Assembly (NCBI RefSeq): GCF_000682695.1
Contig: NZ_AWFG01000096.1
Location: forward strand, 59,705-123,704
Direction: 5' to 3'
DNA length: 64,000 bases
Origin: Hyphomonas chukchiensis
GTDB lineage: Bacteria; Pseudomonadota; Alphaproteobacteria; Caulobacterales; Hyphomonadaceae
Shown in pieces: positions 7,986 through 16,275 of the stretch (within the stretch, counting starts at the first letter, position 1; each line of letters begins with the position of its first letter). A program made the position numbers and the translations under genes. Below the pieces are notes generated by a model. The model worked only from the letters and a program-made list of their open reading frames with translations. It made no database searches and was not told the origin of the DNA.

Positions 7986-8162
7986 GCGAATTATAACCGG
8001 CGATGCCTGATTTGGTTCCCGCAGATTAACCAGCCGGTGAACGCGCTACGTATCATCATCGCAGCCTGTGGAATTTTCCGCAAAATCACGGAACGCAAGG
8101 CGGCGTCATCTGTTGATCCAACAAGGGGTTTTTGTCCCACCCATTAGAATGGAGAGGAAAGC

Positions 8163-8555
8163 ATGACTGATACAATCACACGCCCATCCACCCAATCGAA
8201 CAATGCGCTGATCAGCTCGGCCCGCGTTGAAGGCACCCACGTCTACAACGCAGCTGGCGAGAAGCTCGGTACCGTCGATGCGATCATGATCGACAAGTAC
8301 GAAGGCAAGGTGGCTTATGCCGTCATGTCCTTCGGTGGTTTTCTTGGCATCGGCGAGCAATATCACCCGCTGCCATGGCAATCCCTCGACTATGACGAGC
8401 GCAAGGACGGCTATGTCGTCAACATGACGACAGAAGAGCTCAAGTCCGCGCCGACACTCGGTAAAGACGAATATGATCGCCTGAAGGACCGCATCTATGG
8501 TGCAGCGATTTACTCCCACTATGGCCATACGCCATACTGGATTCCGATCGCCTAG
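8163..8555 (+). CDS. PRC-barrel domain protein
   Basis: A 130-residue soluble protein with one PRC-barrel domain (about residues 20-110). It is marked by the stretch LISSARVEGTHVYNAAGEKLGTVD split over strands 1-2, and by GKVAYAVMSFGGFLGIGEQYHPLPWQSL. PRC-barrel proteins of this kind are common in alphaproteobacteria and are thought to act in stress or RNA/photosystem assembly contexts; the role here is unknown. A GAGAGGAAAGC sequence precedes the ATG. It is transcribed on its own and followed by a strong terminator at 8576. Confidence 0.88.
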   Translation: MTDTITRPSTQSNNALISSARVEGTHVYNAAGEKLGTVDAIMIDKYEGKVAYAVMSFGGFLGIGEQYHPLPWQSLDYDERKDGYVVNMTTEELKSAPTLGKDEYDRLKDRIYGAAIYSHYGHTPYWIPIA

Positions 8556-8575
8556 GATCTTTCACTAACGGATCC

Positions 8576-8607
8576 GGGGCCGGTGCCATGGGCATCGGCC
8601 CCTTTCG
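8576..8607 (+). terminator. rho-independent terminator after PRC-barrel gene
   Basis: A 12-bp stem with one G-T pair (8576-8587 with 8591-8602) and a three-base ATG loop is followed by TTTCGT. Confidence 0.7.
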
Positions 8608-8636
8608 TATCGCGCAATATTTTGCAGGAGGACGAC

Positions 8637-8909
8637 ATGACCGAGATTCAGAATGCGACACTGGAAGGCCGCTTGCTGGCTCAGCGCCAGGTCTTGGCCG
8701 AACTGCTCGCCGCCTGTGACCGGGCTGGCGGGCCTCTATCGGATTGGGTCCGCGGCTTTGTAGCCGAGGACTTTGGTCCGAATGATTATGCCGAAGACCC
8801 CGGCGCCGTGCCCGATGCAGCCTTTGCGGTGGAAAACATGATCGCGGAGGAGAAGCGTATGCTTGCGGCGGAGACGCAGCGCATCCTCGACGCCGACGCC
8901 CGCGCCTAG
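8637..8909 (+). CDS. small hypothetical protein
   Basis: A 90-residue acidic, alanine- and glutamate-rich, probably helical soluble protein, unrecognised. It contains WVRGFVAEDFGPNDYAEDPG in its middle and a charged C-terminal helix. The start is set by a perfect AGGAGG at 8626-8631, five bases before the ATG; an upstream in-frame extension to 8583 runs through the terminator hairpin and is rejected. It is convergent with the TPR gene, 5 bases apart. Confidence 0.7.
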   Translation: MTEIQNATLEGRLLAQRQVLAELLAACDRAGGPLSDWVRGFVAEDFGPNDYAEDPGAVPDAAFAVENMIAEEKRMLAAETQRILDADARA

Positions 8910-8914
8910 CAATC

Positions 8915-9484
8915 TTAGTTGACCTCGGCGACCTGGAAGTGCTGAAGCAGCTCCCGCGCCGCGTCATAGTCTGGTCTCAGCGCGTTGGCCGCGCTGAGGT
9001 CTTCATAGGCTAGCGCAACATCGTCGACCGCCCAGTGCGCGATGGCGCGGTTGTAGTATGCGATATGCCGGTGTCCTACGGATATGGCCTGAGGATCGTG
9101 CAATACATCAATCGCTTCCTGGAACCGACCGAGGCGGATCAGGGCTGCGCCGAGATTGATCGCCACGTCCGGCGAGGCAGCATCGACAGCGCGCGCTGCC
9201 TGGAAGTGAGCTACCGCTGCATCGAGGCTCCCCTGCCGCATCTCCATGATGCCCGTATTGGTGAGCGTGGCGGCGCGACTTGCGGGCGATAGGCTTTCGT
9301 CGGTCAGTGCGGTCTTGCAGAGCCGCAAGACATAAGCCGATTGTTCTTGCGGGTCGGAAACACGCTCCGCGCAGGTCTCCGCGTGGCTCATGCCGGAATG
9401 ATAGACGATTGATTGCGCGCTCGCAGCGGATACTGGCGCGGCGAAAAGCAGTGCCGCGAGGGGAATGCCGGTAAGGACTTTCAT
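8915..9484 (-). CDS. secreted TPR-repeat protein (paralogue of 44825-45379)
   Basis: A 189-residue exported protein. The N-terminal signal peptide (KVLTGIPLAALLFAAPVSAASA) is followed by a short region with two cysteines (TCAERV, LRLCKTAL) and about three tetratricopeptide repeats (residues 75-180), so it is probably a periplasmic protein-interaction module. The ATG at 9484 is preferred because the signal peptide begins there; an ATG at 9499 is in frame. The palindrome GTGCATATACAC lies at 9502-9513, so the gene is likely under the divergent MarR regulator. A second gene of the same plan lies near 45 kb. Confidence 0.8.
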   Translation of the reverse strand: MKVLTGIPLAALLFAAPVSAASAQSIVYHSGMSHAETCAERVSDPQEQSAYVLRLCKTALTDESLSPASRAATLTNTGIMEMRQGSLDAAVAHFQAARAVDAASPDVAINLGAALIRLGRFQEAIDVLHDPQAISVGHRHIAYYNRAIAHWAVDDVALAYEDLSAANALRPDYDAARELLQHFQVAEVN

Positions 9485-9501
9485 GAAATTGTCTTTCATT
9501 A

Positions 9502-9513
9502 GTGCATATACAC
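9502..9513. promoter_or_regulatory. MarR-site copy 1, before the TPR gene
   Basis: GTGCATATACAC is an imperfect palindrome of the form GTGnATATnCAC. It lies 18 bases upstream of the preferred TPR start. Its inverted copies are at 9650 and 9739. Confidence 0.6.
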
Positions 9514-9546
9514 GATATTGGGGCAGATTGATTGCCCGGTGGGGTC

Positions 9547-9581
9547 AAAAAGCCCCGTCCGACCTGCAAGGCCGGACGGGG
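9547..9581 (-). terminator. orphan leftward rho-independent terminator
   Basis: A 9-bp stem CCCCGTCCG/CGGACGGGG (9553-9561 with 9573-9581) is bounded on the left by AAAAAG, a T-tract for minus-strand transcripts. No minus-strand gene lies to its right before the MarR gene, so it may end a small RNA. Confidence 0.6.
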
Positions 9582-9649
9582 AGTAGCATGTCGGTAAACG
9601 GAGGCTGGCTGACAGCTTTGGCGAACGCGACACACAGAATGAGCTTTAT

Positions 9650-9661
9650 GTGTATATGCAC
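9650..9661. promoter_or_regulatory. MarR-site copy 2, intergenic
   Basis: GTGTATATGCAC is the exact reverse complement of copy 1. It lies about 70 bases to the right of the orphan leftward terminator and about 95 bases before the MarR start. Confidence 0.6.
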
Positions 9662-9738
9662 GTTACTGTGTGGTCAAGTAAGATTTACCAATTGGATGGC
9701 CTGTGGCAGCTCGAATTGATTGATGTCCCGACGTAAAG

Positions 9739-9750
9739 CTGTATATGCAC
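9739..9750. promoter_or_regulatory. MarR-site copy 3, before the MarR gene
   Basis: CTGTATATGCAC matches copy 2 at 11 of 12 positions and ends five bases before the preferred ATG at 9756. This suggests autorepression. Confidence 0.6.
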
Positions 9751-9755
9751 GTGAT

Positions 9756-10205
9756 ATGAACGATTTGGCGACAACCCCTGACCCCGACTTTGTCTGCTCA
9801 GCTGCGCGCCTGCTGCGGGCGACGCGGGTCGTAACACGCCACTATGATGACGCGCTGCGTCCCGTCGGGATAACGATCACGCAATTCGGCCTGTTGAACA
9901 TGATCAAGCGCTATGAACCGGAGTCCATCTCCGATGTCGCGCAGATGCTCAATGTCGACCGCACGACGCTGTCGCGCAATCTGAAGCCGCTTGAAAATGC
10001 CGGGCTGGTCTTTCGTGGCAACGAGGGTGAAAGCCGCCGGAGGCGGGTCCTGCTGACCACGCTCGGTGTCGCCAAGCTGAAGGAAGCGATGCCCCTATGG
10101 CGAAAGGCCCAGACCCGTATCGAAGAAGTCCTCGGGGAGGCAAAGTTGCAGGATCTGTACGGCGCTCTTGCCCTATTGCGGCCCGAGACGATCGCTGAGG
10201 GCTAG
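9756..10205 (+). CDS. MarR family transcriptional regulator
   Basis: A 149-residue winged-helix regulator. Residues 15-140 hold the MarR fold, with the recognition segment SISDVAQMLNVDRTTLSRNLKPLE and the wing FRGNEGESRRRRVLLTT. The start is placed at the ATG at 9756 rather than the TTG/ATG at 9720/9723, because the operator-like palindrome at 9739-9750 would otherwise be coding. There is no Shine-Dalgarno sequence, so a leaderless mRNA is possible. Three copies of GTGnATATnCAC around this gene and the divergent TPR gene make both probable targets. The ligand is unknown. Confidence 0.88.
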   Translation: MNDLATTPDPDFVCSAARLLRATRVVTRHYDDALRPVGITITQFGLLNMIKRYEPESISDVAQMLNVDRTTLSRNLKPLENAGLVFRGNEGESRRRRVLLTTLGVAKLKEAMPLWRKAQTRIEEVLGEAKLQDLYGALALLRPETIAEG

Positions 10206-10258
10206 GCCGCCCACGTCTCCGCTTGCCGAAACGCGTTAAGCCCGGCAAGAACAGCGAC

Positions 10259-11641
10259 ATGACGGACACTTCGCAAACCACGCCTCCGGTGCAGGACGCC
10301 GCCGAGATTGATGCCGCCCTGCTGGCGGACATGTCGGATGCCGTTGAAGAACGGGATGTCCGCTGGCTGGCCCGTACGCTGCAGCGCATGCACCCGGCGG
10401 ACGCCGCCGATGCGCTGGAACAATTGCCCTATGATACGTTCGAGGAAGCCGTCGAGCTGCTTGGCGGGGAACTGCCGCCGGATATCCTGATCGAGCTGCG
10501 CGATTCTTATCGCGAAGGCGCCGTCGACGTTCTGCCGGACCACGCCGTTGTCAACGCGCTCGACGAGCTTGATTCAGATGATGCGACGACAATTCTGGAC
10601 GACCTCGAGGATGACCGCCGCGAGCGCATTCTTGAAGATCTGGCCCCCATTGACCGGGCCCAGCTCGAACGCGGCCTTGCCTATGAAGAAGAGACCGCCG
10701 GTCGTCTCATGCAGACAGAATTCGTGGCCTTGCCCGAGTTCTGGACCGTCGGCCATTCCATCGACCATGCCCGGAAGCTGGGGACGGAACTGCCGGAAGT
10801 CTTTTACGAGGTCTATGTCACCGACCCTGCCCACCGCCTGATCGGCGTCGTCTCTCTGGCCACGCTGCTGCGGACGCCTCGCGACTCGCAATTGTCGGAC
10901 ATCATGGAAGACCCGATGTCCAACATCACCACCGACATGGACCAGGAAGAGGTCGCCTACCAGTTCCAGAAATACTCGCTGGCTTCCGCCCCGGTAAAGG
11001 ACGGCGCCGGGCGTCTTGTGGGCATGATTACCGTTGATGACATGGTGGACGTCATCCAGTCTGAAAACACGGAAGACCTTCTGTCCCTGCTCAACGTCAA
11101 CTCGGCCGATGGCTCGGATAACGTGTGGGACACCGTCAAGGCCCGTGCGCCCTGGCTCGCAGTGAACCTGTTCACGGCCTTCATCGCCTCAGCCATCATT
11201 TCGATCTTCGAAGGCACGATCGAGCAGCTGGTCGCGCTGGCCGTGCTCATGCCGGTTGTAGCGGCGCTGGGTGGCAATGCCGGCAGCCAGGGCCTTGCCG
11301 TGGCCGTTCGCGCCATCGCCGAGCGTGAGCTTGACGGGCCTGCCGCGCGCCGGGCCGTGTTGCGCGAATTCCTGAGCGGTACGGTTAACGGGGTCATCTT
11401 CGCCATCGGTGTCGGCATCATTGCGTTTCTCTGGTTCCATCAGGTCAAGCTGGCGCTCGTGATTGCGGCCTCCATGCTGGCCACATTCATGTGGGCCGGC
11501 CTGTCGGGCATTCTGGTGCCGCTGAGCCTCAAGCGCCTGGGGGCGGACCCCGCAGTCGCCTCGTCGGTCTTCGTTCTGACGCTGACAGACGTGATGGCAT
11601 TTTTCAGTTTCCTGGGCCTCGCGTCACTGATTCTGCTGTAA
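10259..11641 (+). CDS. mgtE: MgtE family magnesium transporter
   Basis: A Mg2+ channel/transporter of the inner membrane. The 460-residue chain has the usual order: an N-terminal MgtE domain of aspartate-rich superhelical repeats (about 35-145, with DELDSDDATTILDDLEDDRR), a CBS pair that senses cytosolic Mg2+ (about 150-270), a connecting helix and five membrane helices (about 300-460). The pore motif PVVAALGGNAGSQGLAVAVR and the last-helix DVMAFFSFLG aspartate are present. The ATG at 10259 is used; an upstream TTG at 10223 is less likely. It follows the MarR gene by 53 bases and may be read with it. Confidence 0.92.
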   Translation: MTDTSQTTPPVQDAAEIDAALLADMSDAVEERDVRWLARTLQRMHPADAADALEQLPYDTFEEAVELLGGELPPDILIELRDSYREGAVDVLPDHAVVNALDELDSDDATTILDDLEDDRRERILEDLAPIDRAQLERGLAYEEETAGRLMQTEFVALPEFWTVGHSIDHARKLGTELPEVFYEVYVTDPAHRLIGVVSLATLLRTPRDSQLSDIMEDPMSNITTDMDQEEVAYQFQKYSLASAPVKDGAGRLVGMITVDDMVDVIQSENTEDLLSLLNVNSADGSDNVWDTVKARAPWLAVNLFTAFIASAIISIFEGTIEQLVALAVLMPVVAALGGNAGSQGLAVAVRAIAERELDGPAARRAVLREFLSGTVNGVIFAIGVGIIAFLWFHQVKLALVIAASMLATFMWAGLSGILVPLSLKRLGADPAVASSVFVLTLTDVMAFFSFLGLASLILL

Positions 11642-11749
11642 TTTGGGGTGTTTTTGATCGGTGATTTCGCCGCGCAGGCGAACAGGCGCGCCATTTGCAG
11701 GGTGGCGCGATAGTAAAAGTCCAATTGTATCAATACGGGAGCCATCCGA

Positions 11750-12973
11750 ATGGCCCGGCCAATGCGAACGTCTCGACAGGGTCTCGAGCTCATCAAGAGC
11801 TTTGAGGGTTTCCGTGCGCGCGCGGCCCAGTTGCCAACGGGGATTTGGATCATCGGTTATGGGCATACCCAGTCGGCTCGCAGGGGCCTGACGGTTAACG
11901 CTGCAGATGCCGAACTGCTCCTGCGCCATCATGATCTGCTGGCCATTGAACAGGCCATTGTCGACCGCGTTCTGGCGCCCCTGAACCAGAACGAGTTCGA
12001 TGCGCTTGTCTCGTTCGTCTTCAATATTGGCGTCGAGGCCTTCATTGCCTCGGATGTGCTGGCCCATCTCAATAGCGGCGACCGGCTGCAGGCCGCCGAC
12101 GCGCTGACCTTCTGGCGTAAGGGGCAAGTTGAAGGCGAAACGCGCGTCATTGATGCGCTCGTCCGCCGCCGCGCCGCTGAAAAGGCCATGTTCCTGGAAC
12201 ATCCGTCAGGCCGGGCCTCCGTGCCATCGGCGCTTGTTGCCCCCATGCTGGATGTCGCCGCATCGCTGATGACGCCGCGCGAGCGGGCCGTCATCGTCGA
12301 GACACGTGTCGATGGCGATCGCGCGACTGCTGCCAAGGCCAGGCCCGCAAGCAATTCTCCACAGGCTGCCGCCCGGGCCGTCAACGAGCGCCTGACGCGT
12401 ATCCTCGGTGAGAATGCCACGCTTGCATCGGGGCAGACACCGCCTGTCGCCGACAATGACAGTTCGCATGATGGTCCCAGCATCGACGAGATCACCCGTG
12501 CAGTCTCCGCGCTGGCCGATCCGCTCGGCATGGATGAGCCCTCCAGCGTCATTGACGTGACCAAGGGCCCACCGGACGGTGTCGAGCGCCGTCGCACACC
12601 GCGCACGCCATCATACGATTCACCCCTCGAATTTGGCGGCGCCCTGCTGCCGCCGGCCGAACCGATCATCGTGGACGATCTCGAACAGGTCCGCATCAGT
12701 GACGAAGAGATCGAGCGCCGTCTTGCCGAGAATGACAATTATCATGACGACACATGGTATGAAGTCATGCGCGAAGGCTGGCCCTTTGCGCTGCTTGCGG
12801 GGCTCGGCATTATCGGCTTCCTGATCGGCGTCGACCGCTTCTTCCGCGAAGCCTACAAGCTGGCAGGCCGCACGTCGGATATCTATGTCGGGCCGCTCTT
12901 GGCGCTCGGCAGCGGCGTCATCCTCGTGATTTCCGCTTATTACCTGATGCGTGTCCTTGTACGTCGCACCTGA
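11750..12973 (+). CDS. lysozyme-like (GH24) domain with C-terminal membrane anchor
   Basis: A 407-residue protein. Residues 8-150 form a phage-type (GH24) muramidase domain, with the catalytic glutamate in KSFEGFR (residue 19), IIGYGHT and FVFNIGVEAFIASDVL. A low-complexity linker (about 160-330, rich in Pro, Asp and Arg) leads to two membrane helices (about 345-405). There is no N-terminal signal. This architecture recurs in Caulobacterales-like bacteria and probably cleaves or binds peptidoglycan at the inner membrane; the topology that would expose the enzyme to the wall is unclear. No phage genes surround it. A GGGAG sequence precedes the ATG. Confidence 0.85.
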   Translation: MARPMRTSRQGLELIKSFEGFRARAAQLPTGIWIIGYGHTQSARRGLTVNAADAELLLRHHDLLAIEQAIVDRVLAPLNQNEFDALVSFVFNIGVEAFIASDVLAHLNSGDRLQAADALTFWRKGQVEGETRVIDALVRRRAAEKAMFLEHPSGRASVPSALVAPMLDVAASLMTPRERAVIVETRVDGDRATAAKARPASNSPQAAARAVNERLTRILGENATLASGQTPPVADNDSSHDGPSIDEITRAVSALADPLGMDEPSSVIDVTKGPPDGVERRRTPRTPSYDSPLEFGGALLPPAEPIIVDDLEQVRISDEEIERRLAENDNYHDDTWYEVMREGWPFALLAGLGIIGFLIGVDRFFREAYKLAGRTSDIYVGPLLALGSGVILVISAYYLMRVLVRRT

Positions 12974-12991
12974 CGCATTTTCCGCTGACAT

Positions 12992-13007
12992 GCAGGGCAG
13001 GCCCTGC
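12992..13007. other. short hairpin between lysozyme gene and ivd
   Basis: GCAGGG-CAGG-CCCTGC forms a 6-bp stem 13 bases before the ivd ATG. There is no T-tract, so it is not a typical terminator. Confidence 0.35.
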
Positions 13008-13019
13008 TAGTCAGGCAGC

Positions 13020-14192
13020 ATGATCCCGAACACATATCCCACCCTGAACTTCGATCTCGGCGAAACCGCCGACATGATCCGCGAAACCGTGGCAAGCTTT
13101 GCCCAGGCCGAGATTGCACCCCGTGCCGCGGAAATCGACAAGACTGACACCTTCCCGCGGGATCTGCTGCCCAAGATGGGCGAGCTTGGCCTGCTTGGGA
13201 TTACAGTGGAAGAGGAATGGGGCGGCACCGGCCTTGGCTATCTCGAACATGTCGTGGCGATGGAGGAAATCTCCCGTGCGTCTGCATCGGTCGGCTTGTC
13301 CTACGGCGCCCACTCGAACCTTTGCGTCAACCAGCTGCGGCGCTGGGGCACTGACGACCAGAAGGCGCGCTACCTGCCCAAACTGATCTCGGGCGAGCAT
13401 CTCGGTGCCCTCGCCATGAGCGAGAGCGGCGCGGGCTCGGACGTCATCTCCATGAAACTCCGCGCGGAGAAGAAGGGCGACCGCTATGTGCTCAACGGCA
13501 CGAAGATGTGGATCACCAATTCGCCGGATGCCGACACGCTGGTCGTCTATGCCAAGACCGATCCTCAGGGCGGCTCCAAGGGCATCACGGCCTTCCTGAT
13601 CGAGCGGGGCTTCAAGGGCTATTCCGTGGCGCAGAAGCTGGACAAACTGGGCATGCGCGGGTCCGAGACGGGCGAGCTTGTCTTCGACAATTGCGAAGTG
13701 CCTGAGGAGAACGTCATGGGCCCGGTGGGCGCCGGCGCGCGCATCCTGATGAGCGGGCTCGACTATGAGCGCGCCGTGCTGTCGGCGGGCCCCACAGGCA
13801 TCATGCAGGCCTGTATGGACGTGGTCATTCCCTACATCCACGACCGCAAGCAATTCGGCCAGTCGATCGGCGAGTTCCAGCTGATCCAGGGCAAGCTGGC
13901 GGACATGTATGTCCAGATGAATGCGGCGAAAGCCTATGTCTATGCCGTCGCAAAGGCCTGCGACCGGGGCGAGACAGCCCGCAAGGATGCCGCCGGAGCG
14001 ATCCTCTACGCCGCCGAGACGGCCACGAAACTTGCGCTTGATGCCATACAGATCCTTGGCGGCAATGGCTATATCAACGAGTACCCGACGGGCCGCCTGC
14101 TGCGCGACGCCAAACTCTACGAGATCGGCGCGGGCACGAGCGAAATCCGCCGCTGGCTGATCGGCCGCGAACTGTTCGGCGAGACCGCCTAG
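13020..14192 (+). CDS. ivd: isovaleryl-CoA dehydrogenase
   Basis: An FAD enzyme that oxidises isovaleryl-CoA to 3-methylcrotonyl-CoA in leucine degradation, passing electrons to ETF. The 390-residue chain has the acyl-CoA dehydrogenase layout: N-terminal helical domain, central beta domain with [14 protein letters not shown] and the WITNS element, and C-terminal helical domain. The glutamate in [10 protein letters not shown] (about residue 246) is in the position of the catalytic base typical of isovaleryl-CoA dehydrogenases, rather than the later site used by short- and medium-chain enzymes. The C-terminus has the flavin-contacting [22 protein letters not shown]. It overlaps the convergent kinase gene by 4 bases. 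The other leucine pathway genes follow on the same strand at 18.2, 22.1 and 24.8 kb. Confidence 0.93.
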   Translation: MIPNTYPTLNFDLGETADMIRETVASFAQAEIAPRAAEIDKTDTFPRDLLPKMGELGLLGITVEEEWGGTGLGYLEHVVAMEEISRASASVGLSYGAHSNLCVNQLRRWGTDDQKARYLPKLISGEHLGALAMSESGAGSDVISMKLRAEKKGDRYVLNGTKMWITNSPDADTLVVYAKTDPQGGSKGITAFLIERGFKGYSVAQKLDKLGMRGSETGELVFDNCEVPEENVMGPVGAGARILMSGLDYERAVLSAGPTGIMQACMDVVIPYIHDRKQFGQSIGEFQLIQGKLADMYVQMNAAKAYVYAVAKACDRGETARKDAAGAILYAAETATKLALDAIQILGGNGYINEYPTGRLLRDAKLYEIGAGTSEIRRWLIGRELFGETA

Positions 14193-16168
14193 GCGATCCG
14201 CCGTTCCGGATCCGGGCCGGACGCCGCAAGGCAGGATTCCATCACGGTCAGGATCGAGCGCTGGTCAATCGGTTTTGAAACATAGCCGTTAAAGCCGCGC
14301 GCGATGTATTTCTCACGGTCACCGCGCATTGAATCGGCGGTGAGGGCAATCACAGGGACACCTGCATTCGGGCCATCCCCGGCGCGCAACCTGTCCAGCG
14401 CGCGCTGTCCATCCAGTTCGGGCATGTTGATATCCATCAGCACAAGGTCGAAAATCTCACTGCCAAGCCGGGCGAGTGCCTGAAGGCCGTCAGAGGCTTC
14501 CTCAACCTCATAATGGTTCTGGTCGAGGAAGGAGCGTGCCACCCGTCGGTTGATGGCATTGTCATCCACGACCAGGACGCGGGGTGCGACACGCCCGCCC
14601 TCGGACGGGACGTTTCCGGCCGTCGTGTCTCTGCCGGATGAGGGAACAAACGCGGGCTTTTCCTGGTGTACGATCTGGCCCTCGAGTGTCAGGGTAAAGA
14701 TGGACCCTTTGCCCGGTTCGCTGGCGACCGTGATATCGCCGCCCATCATGCGGGCGAGCTTACGGGAGATGGGCAGGCCGAGGCCGCTGCCGCCATACTT
14801 GCGCGTGGTGGAGCCGTCCGCCTGTACGAAGGATTCAAAAATCTGGGCCACCTTTTCGGCCGGGATGCCGCAGCCATTGTCGGAGACATGGATCGTAAGT
14901 CGTGTCGCATCATCTCCGCGCGCGTCGGCGGTTGCGACGATGAGGATGTCGCCGCTGTCTGCGAACTTCACCGCATTCGAGATCAGGTTTCCAACGCATT
15001 GGCGCAAACGCACCGGATCGAGCATCATGCGCGATGGCACGCTCGGGTCGACAACAAGACGGAGCCTTATGCCCTTGTCTTCTGCAATGGGCTCGTAAAG
15101 TTTGCAGACCCGCGCCAGCTTGTGCCGCAAGTCAGACTCGACAAATGACAACTCCATCCGGCCGGCTTCGATCTTTGAGAGATCCAGAATGTCGTTCAGG
15201 ATGGCGAGCAATGACTGGCCCGATTCAAGGATGATGCTGACCTGTTCGGCCTGTGCCGAGCTGAGGTCTCCCCCGGTCAGGACCTGCGCCATGCCGAGAA
15301 TGCCATTCAGCGGCGTGCGCAGTTCATGGCTCATATTGGCCAGGAATTCGGATTTCAGCTGGGTGGCGTGCTCGGCCCTCTGGACGGCGGAGGCGAGGTC
15401 GTGCGCGAGCTTGCGATCGGCGCGGACATCACGGCCGTGCGAGATGAATATGCGCTCGCCACGTACTTCTGAATAGATGCTGCTCAAGGCATTGGAGACG
15501 ACGATTTCCTCGCCGGATTTTGCGATAAGCGTCAGGTCTCTGATCTGTTGCTCAATCTTGCCGCCCCACATTTTTGTGCCGGCTTTTACCACGGCCGCGT
15601 GGTCTTCCGGGCGCATGATGACCTGGGTCGACTTGCCGTCCAGTTCTCCGGGGGCATAGCCAAGCAGGTCGTACAGGGCCTGGTTCGCATAGATGATCCG
15701 GCTGGTTTCCGTCGTCAGCGTGATGGCCTGAACAGCATGATCAAAGGACGAGCGGAACATTTCCAGCCAGTCATTGGCCTCATCCCGTGCATGGACCAGG
15801 TCAGTGATTTCAACCGAGCATATGACGCAGCCTTCTCCTTTGGGCATTATGGAATAGCGTACAACGGTGCCTTCCAGGTGCTTGAGGCGTCCGTGCGGCG
15901 TTGGCGTGCGGCTGCTATTGAACAATTCGCGCGGCTGACCCGTCTCGATGCAGAGAACGGCGTCGGCAAACATGTCGGATTCGCGATAGGCCGGATCAAT
16001 GTCGCACACGCGCTGACCGACAATGGAACCGCCTTCCGGCAAGACCACCCGGTTTGACATCTCGTTGGCATAGACCCAGATAAAATCGACTATTTTTCCG
16101 TGGTCATCCCGCACGGGCGCCAGTTCGACAATCGTCAACGGCAACATGTCGATGATGGTTTCGTCCAT
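14189..16168 (-). CDS. cytosolic hybrid sensor histidine kinase (PAS-PAS-HisKA-HATPase-REC)
   Basis: A 659-residue kinase without membrane segments. Two PAS-like sensor regions (about 10-120 and 130-260) precede the dimerisation/phosphoacceptor helix, with the histidine in [14 protein letters not shown]. The ATP-binding domain has N, G1 and G2 boxes ([29 protein letters not shown]), and a receiver domain closes the protein with the phosphoacceptor aspartate in [13 protein letters not shown]. The ATG at 16168 is chosen for GGGGAGG upstream; the frame extends to 16213 without a better site. No partner regulator or phosphotransfer protein lies nearby, so it probably feeds a distant phosphorelay. 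The signal is unknown. Confidence 0.9.
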   Translation of the reverse strand: MDETIIDMLPLTIVELAPVRDDHGKIVDFIWVYANEMSNRVVLPEGGSIVGQRVCDIDPAYRESDMFADAVLCIETGQPRELFNSSRTPTPHGRLKHLEGTVVRYSIMPKGEGCVICSVEITDLVHARDEANDWLEMFRSSFDHAVQAITLTTETSRIIYANQALYDLLGYAPGELDGKSTQVIMRPEDHAAVVKAGTKMWGGKIEQQIRDLTLIAKSGEEIVVSNALSSIYSEVRGERIFISHGRDVRADRKLAHDLASAVQRAEHATQLKSEFLANMSHELRTPLNGILGMAQVLTGGDLSSAQAEQVSIILESGQSLLAILNDILDLSKIEAGRMELSFVESDLRHKLARVCKLYEPIAEDKGIRLRLVVDPSVPSRMMLDPVRLRQCVGNLISNAVKFADSGDILIVATADARGDDATRLTIHVSDNGCGIPAEKVAQIFESFVQADGSTTRKYGGSGLGLPISRKLARMMGGDITVASEPGKGSIFTLTLEGQIVHQEKPAFVPSSGRDTTAGNVPSEGGRVAPRVLVVDDNAINRRVARSFLDQNHYEVEEASDGLQALARLGSEIFDLVLMDINMPELDGQRALDRLRAGDGPNAGVPVIALTADSMRGDREKYIARGFNGYVSKPIDQRSILTVMESCLAASGPDPERRIA

Positions 16169-16275
16169 GCCAGTTTTCCTCCCCATGGCGCCAAGTGGCA
16201 TCTTTGCCTCCATAGCGAAGGCAGAATGGCCAGATCTCGGTTAACGGGTCGTTTCAGCCCCCAGAGGCGCACGGA

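Noticed and set aside
7746..8147. 133-codon plus-strand frame before the PRC-barrel gene
   Set aside because: It has no ribosome-binding site and an unstructured, atypical composition, and it reads through the region opposite the more plausible minus-strand small frame.
11750..12973. Lysozyme gene as a prophage remnant
   Set aside because: No holin, portal, capsid or integrase genes lie nearby, and the long linker and membrane anchor are not phage-like.
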